64,000 bases of DNA. It comes from Flavobacterium sandaracinum. Lineage in GTDB: Bacteria; Bacteroidota; Bacteroidia; Flavobacteriales; Flavobacteriaceae. The notes under the pieces are model-generated. The model ran no database searches. It saw only the letters and a list, made by a program, of their open reading frames with translations, and had not been told where the DNA came from. A program made the translations under genes and the position numbers. The stretch is taken from the NCBI RefSeq assembly GCF_004349135.1, contig NZ_SMFN01000003.1:1-64000 (forward strand). Reading direction: 5' to 3'. This document shows, one piece after another, positions 16,687 to 26,848 of the stretch (position 1 is the first letter of the stretch; every line of letters begins with the position of its first letter).

Positions 16687-17319
16687 ATGAGCCCAATTAA
16701 AACCAACCTCTTTTCAGAAATTGAAGAAGTAATCCGTGCTTTTGATTACGAAAATATATCTTCAGAACGTAAGATTATTTTACAACCACTTCTTGATTTT
16801 ATCCAAAATAAAGTTTCCAAAGAGCAAGAAATAAGGCTAAACTTTATTTGTACGCACAATTCCAGAAGAAGTCATTTGTCCCAAATTTGGGCGCAAACGG
16901 CCGCAGGGTATTTCAATATTAAAAATGTTTTTTGTTATTCCGGTGGTACAGAATCTACTGCATTATTCCCTATGATTGCCAGAACATTAAAGCAATCTGG
17001 ATTTCGAATTAATACTATTTCTGAAGGAAATAACCCAATTTACACCATAAAATTTGGAAAAAACGAACCTCCAATTATTGGTTTTTCTAAAACCTATGAC
17101 GATGATTTTAATCCAAAAAGTGAATTTGCAGCATTATTAACTTGCTCTCAAGCGGATGGCGGATGCCCTTTTATTGCTGGTGCAGAGGAAAGGATTCCCA
17201 TTACATTTGAAGACCCGAAAGTTTTTGATAACACGCCACAACAACAGCAAAAATACAAAGAGCGCAGTTTACAAATTGCAACAGAAATGTGCTATGTATT
17301 CTCCCAAATAAAATTATAA
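16687..17319 (+). CDS. arsC: Arsenate reductase-like phosphatase-fold protein
   Basis: The 210-residue protein belongs to the low-molecular-weight tyrosine phosphatase fold used by one class of arsenate reductases. The catalytic loop is Cys55-THNSR-Arg61-Ser62 in NFICTHNSRRSHLSQIW, a CX5R motif. It is longer than the classic 130-140-residue Staphylococcus-type enzyme, with an N-terminal extension of about 50 residues and Cys-containing elements TCSQADGGCPF further on that could serve in the disulfide cascade. It ends one base before the acr3 start, so arsenate reduced here would be exported next door. The phosphatase alternative is less likely given the context. Confidence 0.88.
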   Translation: MSPIKTNLFSEIEEVIRAFDYENISSERKIILQPLLDFIQNKVSKEQEIRLNFICTHNSRRSHLSQIWAQTAAGYFNIKNVFCYSGGTESTALFPMIARTLKQSGFRINTISEGNNPIYTIKFGKNEPPIIGFSKTYDDDFNPKSEFAALLTCSQADGGCPFIAGAEERIPITFEDPKVFDNTPQQQQKYKERSLQIATEMCYVFSQIKL

Positions 17320-17320
17320 A

Positions 17321-18394
17321 ATGGCATTACATAAAAAAAGATTAAACTTTCTAGATAAGTACCTTACCCTTTGGATTTTCATAGCCATGATAATTGGCGT
17401 TTCCATTGGTTATTTTATTCCTTCAAGCGATGACTTTATCAATTCCTTCTCCAGCGGAACCACTAATATACCTTTAGCAATTGGACTAATTGTAATGATG
17501 TATCCACCATTGACCAAAATTGATTTCTCAAAAATTCCATTAATTCTTGACAAACCAAAATTATTGACAGCCTCTTTTTTAATTACGTGGATTGTAGGTC
17601 CTTTTTTAATGTTTTTATTAGCAACCTTCTTCTTGAAAGATTATCCTGAATATATGACAGGTTTAATTATAATAGGAATTGCTCCGTGCATAGCTATGGT
17701 AATTGTATGGAACGAATTAGCCGAAGGAAATAGAGAATTAACAGCCGGTTTAATTGGAATAAATAGTTTACTGCAAGTATTCTTTTTTAGTTTATATGCC
17801 TATTTCTATTTGGAAATCATGTTGCCATTATTTGGAATACAAGGTTTAGAATTGAACATTTCTATAGCTGAGATTGCGATAACGGTTGGAATTTATTTAG
17901 GAATTCCATTTGCATTAGCGATAATTAGTCGCTACACCATCAAGAAGTTCATTGGTGACAAATGGTTCAATCAAAAATTTATTCCTTTTGTATCGCCTAT
18001 TACTTTGATTGCTCTACTTTTTACCATTGTAGTTATGTTTAGTTTAAAAGGGGAAATGATAGTTGATTTGCCCATGGATGTGTTTCGAATTGCGATTCCA
18101 CTTGTCATTTTCTTTACCATTATGTTTTTCCTGATGTTCTTTGTTTCAAAAAAGATTGGAGCAAATTATAGAGATGCTGTAGCGCTCTCCTTTACTGCAT
18201 CTGGAAACAATTTCGAATTAGCAATTGCAGTTTCCATAGGAGTTTTCGGAATCAATAGTGGCCAGGCATTTGCGGGTGTTATTGGACCTTTGGTAGAAGT
18301 TCCTGCATTGATAATTTTAGTGAATGTCTCATTTTGGTTGAAAAATAAATATTATTCAAAACCAGCACTAGTCACAAAAACAGAAAATACCTAA
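17321..18394 (+). CDS. acr3: ACR3-family arsenite efflux transporter
   Basis: This 357-residue inner-membrane protein has about ten hydrophobic helices and the Acr3 signature IAPCIAMVIVWNELAEGN, with Cys123 expected to be essential for arsenite transport. The end of the protein has ASGNNFELAIAVSIGVFG and VIGPLVEVPALI, also conserved in Acr3 proteins. It is translated directly after arsC. It exports arsenite using the membrane potential or protons. Length and motifs are normal. Confidence 0.94.
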   Translation: MALHKKRLNFLDKYLTLWIFIAMIIGVSIGYFIPSSDDFINSFSSGTTNIPLAIGLIVMMYPPLTKIDFSKIPLILDKPKLLTASFLITWIVGPFLMFLLATFFLKDYPEYMTGLIIIGIAPCIAMVIVWNELAEGNRELTAGLIGINSLLQVFFFSLYAYFYLEIMLPLFGIQGLELNISIAEIAITVGIYLGIPFALAIISRYTIKKFIGDKWFNQKFIPFVSPITLIALLFTIVVMFSLKGEMIVDLPMDVFRIAIPLVIFFTIMFFLMFFVSKKIGANYRDAVALSFTASGNNFELAIAVSIGVFGINSGQAFAGVIGPLVEVPALIILVNVSFWLKNKYYSKPALVTKTENT

Positions 18395-18518
18395 TTGTAT
18401 GAACAATTTATAATACTTAAAGTGTGTCCCAGATTCTCCTATTGGACGATATTAATAGTGAAGCATCTCTGACACGAAAAAACTAGAACAACATACAATT
18501 TAAACAGATTCAAACAAA

Positions 18519-19577
18519 ATGAACAAAATTTTAGATGTCATAGTCGTTGGCGGCGGACAAAGTGGACTAGCTTGCGGGTACTATCTCCGACGCCATAAAG
18601 TGAACTTCCTTATCTTAGACAAAGAGGAAAAATGTGGTGGCGCTTGGCTTCATGCTTGGGATAGTCTAACCCTTTTTTCTCCTGCTGAACACAGTTCCTT
18701 ACCGGGATGGCTCATGCCAAAATCTAAAAATCTATTTCCTCTAAAACAAGAAGTAATTGATTACTTATGCCAATACGAAAAGCGTTATGACTTGCCAATA
18801 GAGAGATCTGTAACTGTAGAAAGCGTACTTTTAGAAGATAAAATTTTCAAAATACAAACTAGTAAAGGAATCTATTTTTCCAAAGTTATTATTGCTGCAA
18901 CAGGCACTTGGAGCAATCCTTTTATACCAAAAATAGCAGGAATAGATACCTTCAAAGGAATTCAGATCCATTCGGCACAGTACAAAAATTCAGAATCCTT
19001 TAAAAATTTAAAAGTCCTTGTTGTGGGCGAAGGCAATTCAGGCGCGCAAATCGTAGCCGAAGTTTCTAAAGTTACCAATGTTAAATGGTCTACTAGCAAA
19101 CCACCTCAATATTTACCAGACGAAGTAGATGGTTTTTATCTTTTTAACGTAGCAACTGCCAAATACAATGCGGAAAAAGAAGGGAAACCATTTAATGCAG
19201 CCAATTATGATTTAGGGACTATTGTAATGGTACCGCCAGTTAAAGAAGCTCGATCTAGAGGTGTTCTCCTCTCTAGTGGTGGTATTAAAAGTATTTATAA
19301 AGAGGGCGTGATTTGGAATGACGGAACCAAAGAAGATTTTGATGCTATAATCTGGTGTACAGGTTTTGGTTATGCCACGTCTTTTCTTAAAAATAGTGTT
19401 TCAACAGACGATAGAGGCATTGTAAAAACAGAACAAAGCAAAGCAACAGAAGTTGATGGGGTATGGTTAGCAGGCTATGGAAGCTGGACTGGTTATGCCT
19501 CGGCAACACTTATTGGAATAAATAGAAATGCCAAACAAACTTGTAGCGAAATTTTAGCCTATTTGCACAAACAATAA
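18519..19577 (+). CDS. arsO: ArsO-like flavin-dependent monooxygenase
   Basis: The 352-residue protein has two dinucleotide-binding motifs, GGGQSG at 11-16 for FAD and GEGNSG at 170-175 for NAD(P)H, in the order seen in flavin monooxygenases. The conserved ATG-containing stretch AATGTWSNPFIP lies between them and VWLAGYGSWTGYASATLIG near the end. Proteins of this type next to acr3 are called ArsO; their exact substrate is not settled. It follows acr3 after 124 bp on the same strand, so it may be in the same operon or have its own promoter. A role in oxidising an arsenic species is inferred from location. Confidence 0.75.
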   Translation: MNKILDVIVVGGGQSGLACGYYLRRHKVNFLILDKEEKCGGAWLHAWDSLTLFSPAEHSSLPGWLMPKSKNLFPLKQEVIDYLCQYEKRYDLPIERSVTVESVLLEDKIFKIQTSKGIYFSKVIIAATGTWSNPFIPKIAGIDTFKGIQIHSAQYKNSESFKNLKVLVVGEGNSGAQIVAEVSKVTNVKWSTSKPPQYLPDEVDGFYLFNVATAKYNAEKEGKPFNAANYDLGTIVMVPPVKEARSRGVLLSSGGIKSIYKEGVIWNDGTKEDFDAIIWCTGFGYATSFLKNSVSTDDRGIVKTEQSKATEVDGVWLAGYGSWTGYASATLIGINRNAKQTCSEILAYLHKQ

Positions 19578-19623
19578 TATAATTTTCCTGATAAACGCGC
19601 TATTAACGGCACCATAAATTAAA

Positions 19624-20919
19624 TTATTGCCTTTTAAAAATTTCTACTGCATCCGTCTTGAATTTATTTTTTAACCACGCAGTCAATTTCTTCTTTTCGA
19701 TTGTGTCTAAATCATTTTTACTTTCATAAAGCACCACAGTAATCACTTTTCTATCTTCTTTATTCTCATTAAAAACATGATTTGCAATAGCAATATTGGC
19801 GATTTCAGGAAACAAAATTCTAGTTTCACTTAAAATGGCATTGTTATCAAATTTTAAAGATACGATTTGGCTTTGCAACTTAGCAATAATCAAATCTTTC
19901 TCGCTCATGGTTTTGTTATTAAAAGTAATTTCATTTAAAATATCCTGTTTCAAATCAGTTGTATCTTGAATAATATTTAAAACGGTATTATTTAACTCGT
20001 AGGTTTTTAGTTTTACGTTAAGTTCTTTTATTTCATCCTTATCGAGTCTTCTTCTTAAAAAAGCAATATCTATTTTTTTTGGATTTGACGTAAATTGCGT
20101 TTTTTTATACAATACAGTATATCCTTTATCTAGGAATTCTAATTTTAAAAATAATTCTACTTTTTGCTTGTATTTTTTTTCTTGAAACAGCTGGTAAGCA
20201 AAAAAGACACTCGGCACAATCAAAGCTAAAGTCAGGAATGAAATTAAATATTTCACTCTCTTCTCCGTTCTTAAATCAGTTTGTTTAACAATTGGATATT
20301 TTAAATATTTGACAATTATAAAGGTTGCAATGCAGATAAAAACGCAATTAATAGTATATAAATACATGGCACCGAAAAAGAATTTAAAATTCCCTAAAGC
20401 TAATCCATAACCTGCCGTACACAACGGTGGCATTAATGCAGTTGCAATAGCCACTCCAGGAATAGGATTTCCCTTCTCTACTCTTGTGATCGCTATCACT
20501 CCCACTAGTCCTCCAAAGAAAGCGATGAAAATATCGTAAATATTTGGTGATGTCCTAGCTAAAAGTTCGGATTGGGTGTCTTTGAAGGGACTTAAGAAAA
20601 AATAAATAGTAGATACGACTAAACTTACCACCGTAGCGATAAATAAATTTTTAAGCGATCTTTTGAGCAAATTAAAATCATAAATTCCCAAGCCAAAACC
20701 AGCACCTACAATAGGTCCCATCAAAGGCGAAATAAGCATTGCTCCAATAATAACGGCAGTTGAATTTACATTCAAACCTACTGAAGCAACTACAATGGCA
20801 CAAGCTAAAATCCATAGATTCGAGCCTCTAAAAGAGATGTTTGATTTTACATTATCCAACACTTTCTTCTTGTTCTCTTCGCCGCTATGTAAGTCAATAA
20901 AATTTACTACTTTATTCAT
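19624..20919 (-). CDS. DUF389 family membrane protein
   Basis: This 431-residue protein has about six membrane segments in its first 240 residues and a long soluble C-terminal part. The motif NSTAVIIGAMLISPLMGPIVGAG near residues 52-74 and TRVEKGNPIPGVAIATALMPPLCTAGYGL near 145-173 are hallmarks of the DUF389 family. No function is established for the family. The C-terminal 200 residues are rich in charged residues and coiled-coil-like heptads. It is convergent with arsO (46 bp between stops) and is a single-gene unit. Confidence 0.85.
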   Translation of the reverse strand: MNKVVNFIDLHSGEENKKKVLDNVKSNISFRGSNLWILACAIVVASVGLNVNSTAVIIGAMLISPLMGPIVGAGFGLGIYDFNLLKRSLKNLFIATVVSLVVSTIYFFLSPFKDTQSELLARTSPNIYDIFIAFFGGLVGVIAITRVEKGNPIPGVAIATALMPPLCTAGYGLALGNFKFFFGAMYLYTINCVFICIATFIIVKYLKYPIVKQTDLRTEKRVKYLISFLTLALIVPSVFFAYQLFQEKKYKQKVELFLKLEFLDKGYTVLYKKTQFTSNPKKIDIAFLRRRLDKDEIKELNVKLKTYELNNTVLNIIQDTTDLKQDILNEITFNNKTMSEKDLIIAKLQSQIVSLKFDNNAILSETRILFPEIANIAIANHVFNENKEDRKVITVVLYESKNDLDTIEKKKLTAWLKNKFKTDAVEIFKRQ

Positions 20920-21361
20920 TTCCCTAGTTTATTTCTTAATTGAATAGCATCTCCAACTTCATCATTTTGCCTTTGCTGTTAACCGCCAAAGTAGCAAGAT
21001 AACCATTTTTAAACTAATTGAAAACTTTCACTTTCAATCTTCTAATTGGCCACACAATTTAGCTGCTTCATTTATAGATTTGAAATAAGTGAAACCCATT
21101 CAATCTTAAAATTAGAAAAAACATTCAAGTAATCCAATCTCAATTTAAAGATGACAAAAAATAGTAACAAGGAAAAGCCATTCGTAAAGCATTCACAAAT
21201 TTAATTTGATAAAGGTCTATTATTTCGATATCTGTTTTTTTATGTTAAAAAAATTAAATTATTGCTAATTAAACGATAAACAAACATTTTTAACACCTAT
21301 AATACACCTTATTTAACATTTTATTTAGATATTTGAACAAACTAATCTTAAATAATCCAAA
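20920..21361. other. 442-bp divergent region between DUF389 gene and susC
   Basis: AT-rich DNA containing the starts of both flanking genes. No full match to the -7 consensus with suitable spacing was found, although TTG at 21206-21208 could be a -33 element. No anti-sigma/ECF sigma genes or two-component regulator precede susC, so its control is not visible here. Confidence 0.35.
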
Positions 21362-24349
21362 ATGAGAATTAAATTCAAACATTTTTTGAGCGTCTTATTT
21401 GTGCTTTTTGTACAATTGATATTTGCTCAAGAAAGTACCCTAACTGGTAAAGTTACCGATATGGGTGGTCTTCCAGTTCCTGGAGCTAACATTATTGTAA
21501 AAGGAACAACCATTAGCGCGCAAACAAATTTTGATGGTGAGTTTACCATAAATGCGCAAAGAGGACAAATTTTAGTAGTGAGCTTTGTAGGGATGAAAAC
21601 TATAGAAGTTACAGCTACTGCATCAATGCTGATAAAGCTCAGTGATGCTTCAAATCAACTAGAAACAGTCGTTGTAGTTGGGTATGGAACCCAAAGCAAA
21701 AAGAAATTGACGGATAATATTGCTCGTGTAACAGAAAAAGACATCCAACAAATTCCAGTATCCAATGTTCAAAATGCCTTAGTTGGTAAATTAGCAGGGG
21801 TACAAATAACGCAAACGAATGGTAAAGTAGATGGTGGAATAAACATTCGAGTACGTGGTGCCGCTAGTATTAGTGCAGGTACACAGCCACTGTATGTTTT
21901 AGATGGCATCCCTTTAGTGACTACTAATGAATCTAGTAATGGAGCACCAACCAATCCATTGCTTACATTAAGCCCGAACGAAATCGAATCTATTGATGTC
22001 CTTAAAGATGCATCATCAGCAGCCATTTATGGTGCTAGAGGAGCAAATGGTGTGGTTTTGATTACTACAAAAAGAGGTAAAGAAGGCAAAGGAACATTCT
22101 CCATAAACCTTTCTCAAGGAGTTAGCCAAGCTACTAATAAAAGAAAATGGCTGAATGCAGATCAGTACATTGAATTGTTTACTGAGGCATCTATCAATGG
22201 ACTTGGTGATGCTGCTGAGGCTGAAGATACTTTTGAATTCTTAGCTCAAGGAACAGACTGGAGAAACCGAGAAGTAGATACAGACTGGCAGGATACTGCT
22301 TTTCAAGATGGATTTAATACCGATGCTGATTTTTCAGTATCTGGAGGAGATGCCAAGACAAGATATTTCTTTTCTGGAGCATACAACAATACCACTGGTA
22401 TTATCAATAGTAATGCACTAGAAAGAATAACAGCGAGAAGCAATGTTTCTCACAAAATTTCCGACCGTTTTACGGCTGGTATGAATTTAAGTTTTTCAAG
22501 ATCCCAAATCGACCGTGTGCAGGATGACAACTCTTTTACAACTCCTTTGCAAGCTGTGGCACAATCGCCGTTATCGCCAGCTCGCTTAGCAGACGGAACT
22601 GCTAATCCTAATACATTATATGCTAATTATTTGTTAGCTATTGATAATTCCTTTTGGAAAACACTAATGCGAAGAGTTACTGGAAAAGTATATGGAGAAT
22701 ATAAAATCCTTCCTTCTTTAAAAGTCAATTCTGATTTTTCTTATGACTTATTGTCACAAACTGAAGATGCTTGGTCAGGAAGAAATGCTCCTTTTATGGC
22801 AACTGATGGAGAAGTTTTTGCAACTTCTGTAAATAATGAAACTTATATCTACAGTAACTATTTAACATTTGATAAAACCTTTGGCGAAAAGCATGATATT
22901 AATGCAGTAGCTGGTATGGAATTTAATAAATTCAATCGAAGATTTCAAAGTGTTACTAGTATTTACTTTCCAAATGACTCCTTTCAAACCGTTGATGGTG
23001 GTGCAGAAGTAAATGCAGGATCTGGAAACGAAACGGATTATACCTTCGTTTCTCAATTTGGTAGACTTACGTATTCATTTGCTGATAAGTATATTTTTAA
23101 AGCCAGTATCCGTCGTGATGGTTCTTCCCGTTTTGGTAAAAACGAGAGATTTGGTACTTTCCCTGCATTTTCAGCTGGTTGGATTCTTTCAGAAGAGAGC
23201 TTCTTAAAAGATAATGCTACGCTGACTTTCTTAAAACTTAAAGGAAGCTGGGGAAAATTAGGAAATGCTGAGTTGGGTAATTTTGCTTCACGCCAATTGT
23301 TTGGATCAAATCCTTACAACCTGAAATCAGGACTTTCATTCGCTCAAGCTGGAAATGATAATCTTACTTGGGAAAAATCAACTCAAATTGATTTCGGTGT
23401 TGAATTTGGTTTATTGAATAAAATCAGTGTCGAAGCGGATTATTACAAGAAAAATACTGATGGATTATTGTTTAGTGTTCCGTTATCAATCAGTTCTGGA
23501 GCAACTTCAATCAACCAAAACATTGGTGAAGTACAAAGTAGTGGAGTGGAATTTACATTGAATACAAAGAATATTGACTCTGATAACCTTAAATGGAATA
23601 CAAGTTTCAACATTACAACTAATGAATCCGAAGTATTATCTATGCCTAATAACAATAAGGATATCGTAGGAACCTTCACTATTAACCGCGTAGGAGAAAA
23701 TATTTCATCTTTTTATCTAGTAGAATATGCCGGAGTAGATCCTGCTAATGGTGATGCTTTATTTGTTAAAAACACGCTTAATACGGATGGGTCTTTAGAC
23801 AAATCAACCACCAATGATTACTCTGTAGCGAAAAGAGTTATAGCAGGAAATCCATTCCCTACTTTAATGGCTGGTTTAACCAATACGATCAACTATAAAG
23901 GGATTGATTTTTCTTTTACATTCCAAGGGGAATGGGGTGCTAGTATCTATAATTCTGCTGGTATTTATCAATCCGTTGCTGCAGATTATTTTGACAATCA
24001 AACAATTGATCAATTGGATCGCTGGCAAAATCCTGGAGATATTACCAATATCCCACAAGCTCGATTGTATGGTAGTAATGGAACTGGAGCGTCTACACGA
24101 TTTTTAGATAAATCTGATTTTGTTCGTTTAAGAAACTTAACATTAGGTTACTCTTTATCTGGTAATGCTATAAAAGAACTTGGAATGACAAGCGTACGAC
24201 TTTATGCAACAGGTGTTAACTTACTTACTTTTACAAACTATTCTGGTTATGATCCAGAAGCAAGAAGAGATGATGCTGGTATTGGAGAAGAGTTTTACTC
24301 AACACCACCTGCGAGAACAATTGCTTTGGGAGTCAACATTAATTTTTAA
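21362..24349 (+). CDS. SusC/RagA-family TonB-dependent outer-membrane transporter
   Basis: The 995-residue outer-membrane protein imports a ligand captured by the SusD partner. A signal peptide ends near residue 22 (LIFAQ), followed by a carboxypeptidase-regulatory-like domain at about 25-93 (LTGKVTDMGGLPVPGANI) and a plug domain at about 115-235 (VQNALVGKLAGVQI, PLYVLDGIPL, SIDVLKDASSAAIYGARGANGVVLITTKRG). The remainder is beta-barrel, ending in the aromatic-terminated strand VNINF. The susD gene starts two bases after its stop. No glycosidase genes are nearby; arginine- and amide-related enzymes are, so a non-sugar ligand is plausible. Substrate cannot be read from sequence. Confidence 0.95.
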   Translation: MRIKFKHFLSVLFVLFVQLIFAQESTLTGKVTDMGGLPVPGANIIVKGTTISAQTNFDGEFTINAQRGQILVVSFVGMKTIEVTATASMLIKLSDASNQLETVVVVGYGTQSKKKLTDNIARVTEKDIQQIPVSNVQNALVGKLAGVQITQTNGKVDGGINIRVRGAASISAGTQPLYVLDGIPLVTTNESSNGAPTNPLLTLSPNEIESIDVLKDASSAAIYGARGANGVVLITTKRGKEGKGTFSINLSQGVSQATNKRKWLNADQYIELFTEASINGLGDAAEAEDTFEFLAQGTDWRNREVDTDWQDTAFQDGFNTDADFSVSGGDAKTRYFFSGAYNNTTGIINSNALERITARSNVSHKISDRFTAGMNLSFSRSQIDRVQDDNSFTTPLQAVAQSPLSPARLADGTANPNTLYANYLLAIDNSFWKTLMRRVTGKVYGEYKILPSLKVNSDFSYDLLSQTEDAWSGRNAPFMATDGEVFATSVNNETYIYSNYLTFDKTFGEKHDINAVAGMEFNKFNRRFQSVTSIYFPNDSFQTVDGGAEVNAGSGNETDYTFVSQFGRLTYSFADKYIFKASIRRDGSSRFGKNERFGTFPAFSAGWILSEESFLKDNATLTFLKLKGSWGKLGNAELGNFASRQLFGSNPYNLKSGLSFAQAGNDNLTWEKSTQIDFGVEFGLLNKISVEADYYKKNTDGLLFSVPLSISSGATSINQNIGEVQSSGVEFTLNTKNIDSDNLKWNTSFNITTNESEVLSMPNNNKDIVGTFTINRVGENISSFYLVEYAGVDPANGDALFVKNTLNTDGSLDKSTTNDYSVAKRVIAGNPFPTLMAGLTNTINYKGIDFSFTFQGEWGASIYNSAGIYQSVAADYFDNQTIDQLDRWQNPGDITNIPQARLYGSNGTGASTRFLDKSDFVRLRNLTLGYSLSGNAIKELGMTSVRLYATGVNLLTFTNYSGYDPEARRDDAGIGEEFYSTPPARTIALGVNINF

Positions 24350-24351
24350 AA

Positions 24352-25752
24352 ATGAAAAAAATGAAATCAAATAAATTAATCTTAATTATTCTTTTCGCTA
24401 CTTTTTTTGCAAGTTGTGATAGTGAATTAGAAATTGATCCAAGACAAAATGAGGATGCAACAGTAACATTAAGTACTGAATCCGGCATTATGAATATCTT
24501 AACAGGCGCCTACGCTATAGCAGCAGATGGCGATGTTTATGGCGGTCGAATATTGACTTCAGCTGATTTATTAGCGCAGACTGGAATCACGGCAACAACC
24601 GACTTTAGATGGAGAGGAACTTTCGCGGAATGCAGACAAATGTATTCTAAAACAATGTTAGTAAATAATGGTTTTGTTCAGCAAATTTATACTAGAAATT
24701 ACCAAATTATTAATGCTGCCAATATCGTAATCGAAAACATAGATAAAGTACAGGATCCTGCTAAACGAGCAACCATGGTAGCTGAAGCAACTTTTTTGAA
24801 ATCGTTAGCTTATTTTGAACTAGTTCGTTTTTACGCAAAACCTTTTGAAGCAGGCCAAGCCAATAGTCAATTAGGTGTTGTCATCAGACCAAATGCCATC
24901 TATGATTTTACTATTGATTTAGCAAAAGAAAGAAGCACAGTAAGTGAAGTTTACGCGCTGATCATTTCAGGCTTAAACCTTGCTTTTAATGACCTTCCTG
25001 AAGATAATAGTTTTTATGCTGATAAATATGCTGCCAAAGCTCTTTTGGCTAGAGTATATTTACAGCAAGGAAATTACCCTGCTGCTAGAGATGCTGCTCA
25101 TGAGGTAATTGAAAATAGTGGGCGCACGCTATCCACTAAATATGCCGATGCTTTCAACCATGATGTGAATCAAAGTGAGGATATTTTTGCAATTCAAATC
25201 ACAAAACAAACGGGAGAAAATGAAGTAACTAATTTATATGCTTCTGAAAATAATGGAGGCCGTGGTGGTGATATCGAAATTAGAGCTACCTACTTGGCTA
25301 AATTTACAGACATTAATGACGAAAGACGCAATTTCAATTACATCAATCCGGACAACGGAAGACGATTGACTTCTAAATATACAAATCAGTTTGGTGATGT
25401 ACAATTAATGCGTCTTGCTGAAATGTACTTAATAAGAGCTGAAGCAAATTTCAGAGAAGGTACGTTCCTGGGAAACACGCCATTGGCAGATATCAATTTA
25501 CTTAGAACACGCGCAAACGCTGCAAACTTTTTGACCGTGAACTTAGCTTCTATATTAAGAGAACGCGAGTTGGAATTAGCAATGGAAGGTTTCGCAATAC
25601 ATGATTTAAAAAGAACAAAACGTTCTATTGATGTATTTGCCGATGGTTCCAAATTAATTCCTTACAATGACAATACTTTAGTATTTCCAATTCCTCTAAG
25701 AGAAATGGATACCAATAGTAAAATCACTCAAAATCCTGGTTACGGAAGTTAA
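24352..25752 (+). CDS. SusD/RagB-family outer-membrane lipoprotein
   Basis: This 466-residue protein is the surface ligand-binding lid of the SusC channel. The lipoprotein signal ends FFASCDSE with Cys22 as lipidation site, and the following acidic residues are typical for export to the cell surface in Bacteroidetes. TPR-like helical regions and the C-terminal family motifs RLAEMYLIRAEA, RERELELAMEGFAIHDLKR and FPIPLREMDTN are present. It is shorter than most carbohydrate-binding SusD proteins, which is common for peptide or small-molecule versions. It forms a two-gene operon with the upstream susC. Confidence 0.94.
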   Translation: MKKMKSNKLILIILFATFFASCDSELEIDPRQNEDATVTLSTESGIMNILTGAYAIAADGDVYGGRILTSADLLAQTGITATTDFRWRGTFAECRQMYSKTMLVNNGFVQQIYTRNYQIINAANIVIENIDKVQDPAKRATMVAEATFLKSLAYFELVRFYAKPFEAGQANSQLGVVIRPNAIYDFTIDLAKERSTVSEVYALIISGLNLAFNDLPEDNSFYADKYAAKALLARVYLQQGNYPAARDAAHEVIENSGRTLSTKYADAFNHDVNQSEDIFAIQITKQTGENEVTNLYASENNGGRGGDIEIRATYLAKFTDINDERRNFNYINPDNGRRLTSKYTNQFGDVQLMRLAEMYLIRAEANFREGTFLGNTPLADINLLRTRANAANFLTVNLASILRERELELAMEGFAIHDLKRTKRSIDVFADGSKLIPYNDNTLVFPIPLREMDTNSKITQNPGYGS

Positions 25753-25820
25753 TAAGGTATAGGACCAAGCAGAGTAAAACACAATTCGTCTGGCCTATTT
25801 TCCAGAAATCATAAAAAATT

Positions 25821-25855
25821 AAAAGCCCGAAAATCTATTTAGATTTCGGGCTTTT
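25821..25855. terminator. Bidirectional terminator between susD and the arginase gene
   Basis: AAAAGCCCGAAAATCT and AGATTTCGGGCTTTT pair over 15 bp with one extra A and a four-base loop. It lies between convergent genes ending at 25752 and 25876 and has A/T runs on both sides. Confidence 0.88.
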
Positions 25856-25875
25856 ATAGTTAACAGCTCTTAAAA

Positions 25876-26838
25876 TTATTCGATTGGCACACTAAGTTCC
25901 GATGTAATAGCCTCTAATACTTCAAAAGCAGTTTCAGCCATTTTATTCCCTTTAGTATCCAATAGCGGATTTATTTCTACAAATTCGATACAAACTACCT
26001 TTTTAGTTTCAATAATTTGATTAATCATTGCAATGATTTCGTACTGATCAAATCCTTTAGGAACTGGTGTTCCTGTTCCATAGGAAATCATATCGCAATC
26101 CATAGAATCCACATCAAAAGAAATATATAAAACTTCACAATGAGCGACTTTGGTCAACGCCTCTGAAACACATTTTTGTAATCCTCTAAAGCGTACTTCG
26201 TCGACCTTATAATTTTTAATATGCAGTTTTTCAATTTGCTTATTCTCTTCTTCCTCGGTATCACGAACACCAAAATAGATTAGATTTTCAGCCAAAACTT
26301 TAGGTCCCTTGTACCCTATGTTTTTCATATCCTCCCAATGCTGCTGCGTCTCTGGAGCCACATCATTATTCTGGCAACTCAAATTATCATCAGCAAGAGC
26401 CGCAGACAAAGGCATTCCATGAATATTTCCTGATGGTGAAGTATAAGGCGAATGCAAATCAGCATGAGCATCAATCCAAAACACACCTATATTTTGCTCT
26501 GGATAGGCTGCTTTAATTCCGCTTAAAGTTCCTAATGCTGAGGAATGATCTCCTGATAAAACTATTGGAAAATAATTCCCTTCTAAGTTTTTCTTTACTG
26601 CATTACAAACTCTGGTGCATTGCTCTACAACATGCTCAATTCGTTTAGCAGAGGAGCTTCTATTTTTGTCGTATATGGATTCGTTGTGTGTCCTTACGTC
26701 TTCAAACTCAAATTGATTAAAATAATCACTATCCTGATTGATCGCTGCAATTTCGATGGCATCAATCCCTAAATCGGATCCTCGTGTACCTGCACCTATA
26801 TCCGATCTATTTTTTATTAATTTTATCGTTTTTCCCAT
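25876..26838 (-). CDS. Arginase-family ureohydrolase
   Basis: The 320-residue enzyme has all manganese ligands of the ureohydrolase family: His98 in LSGDHSSALG, Asp123-x-His125-x-Asp127 in WIDAHADLHSP, and Asp242-x-Asp244 in SFDVDSMDCD. It lies 10 bp downstream of ornithine aminotransferase on the same strand, so arginase (arginine to ornithine and urea) is the best reading. Agmatinase or formimidoylglutamase activity is possible within the fold. The substrate-binding region has GSDLGIDAIE near the N-terminus, closer to arginases. No urease genes are in the window. Confidence 0.85.
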   Translation of the reverse strand: MGKTIKLIKNRSDIGAGTRGSDLGIDAIEIAAINQDSDYFNQFEFEDVRTHNESIYDKNRSSSAKRIEHVVEQCTRVCNAVKKNLEGNYFPIVLSGDHSSALGTLSGIKAAYPEQNIGVFWIDAHADLHSPYTSPSGNIHGMPLSAALADDNLSCQNNDVAPETQQHWEDMKNIGYKGPKVLAENLIYFGVRDTEEEENKQIEKLHIKNYKVDEVRFRGLQKCVSEALTKVAHCEVLYISFDVDSMDCDMISYGTGTPVPKGFDQYEIIAMINQIIETKKVVCIEFVEINPLLDTKGNKMAETAFEVLEAITSELSVPIE

Positions 26839-26848
26839 GATCTATAAA

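Noticed and set aside
21362-25752. Carbohydrate utilisation locus
   Set aside because: No glycoside hydrolase, polysaccharide lyase or sugar regulator is nearby; neighbours act on amides and arginine.
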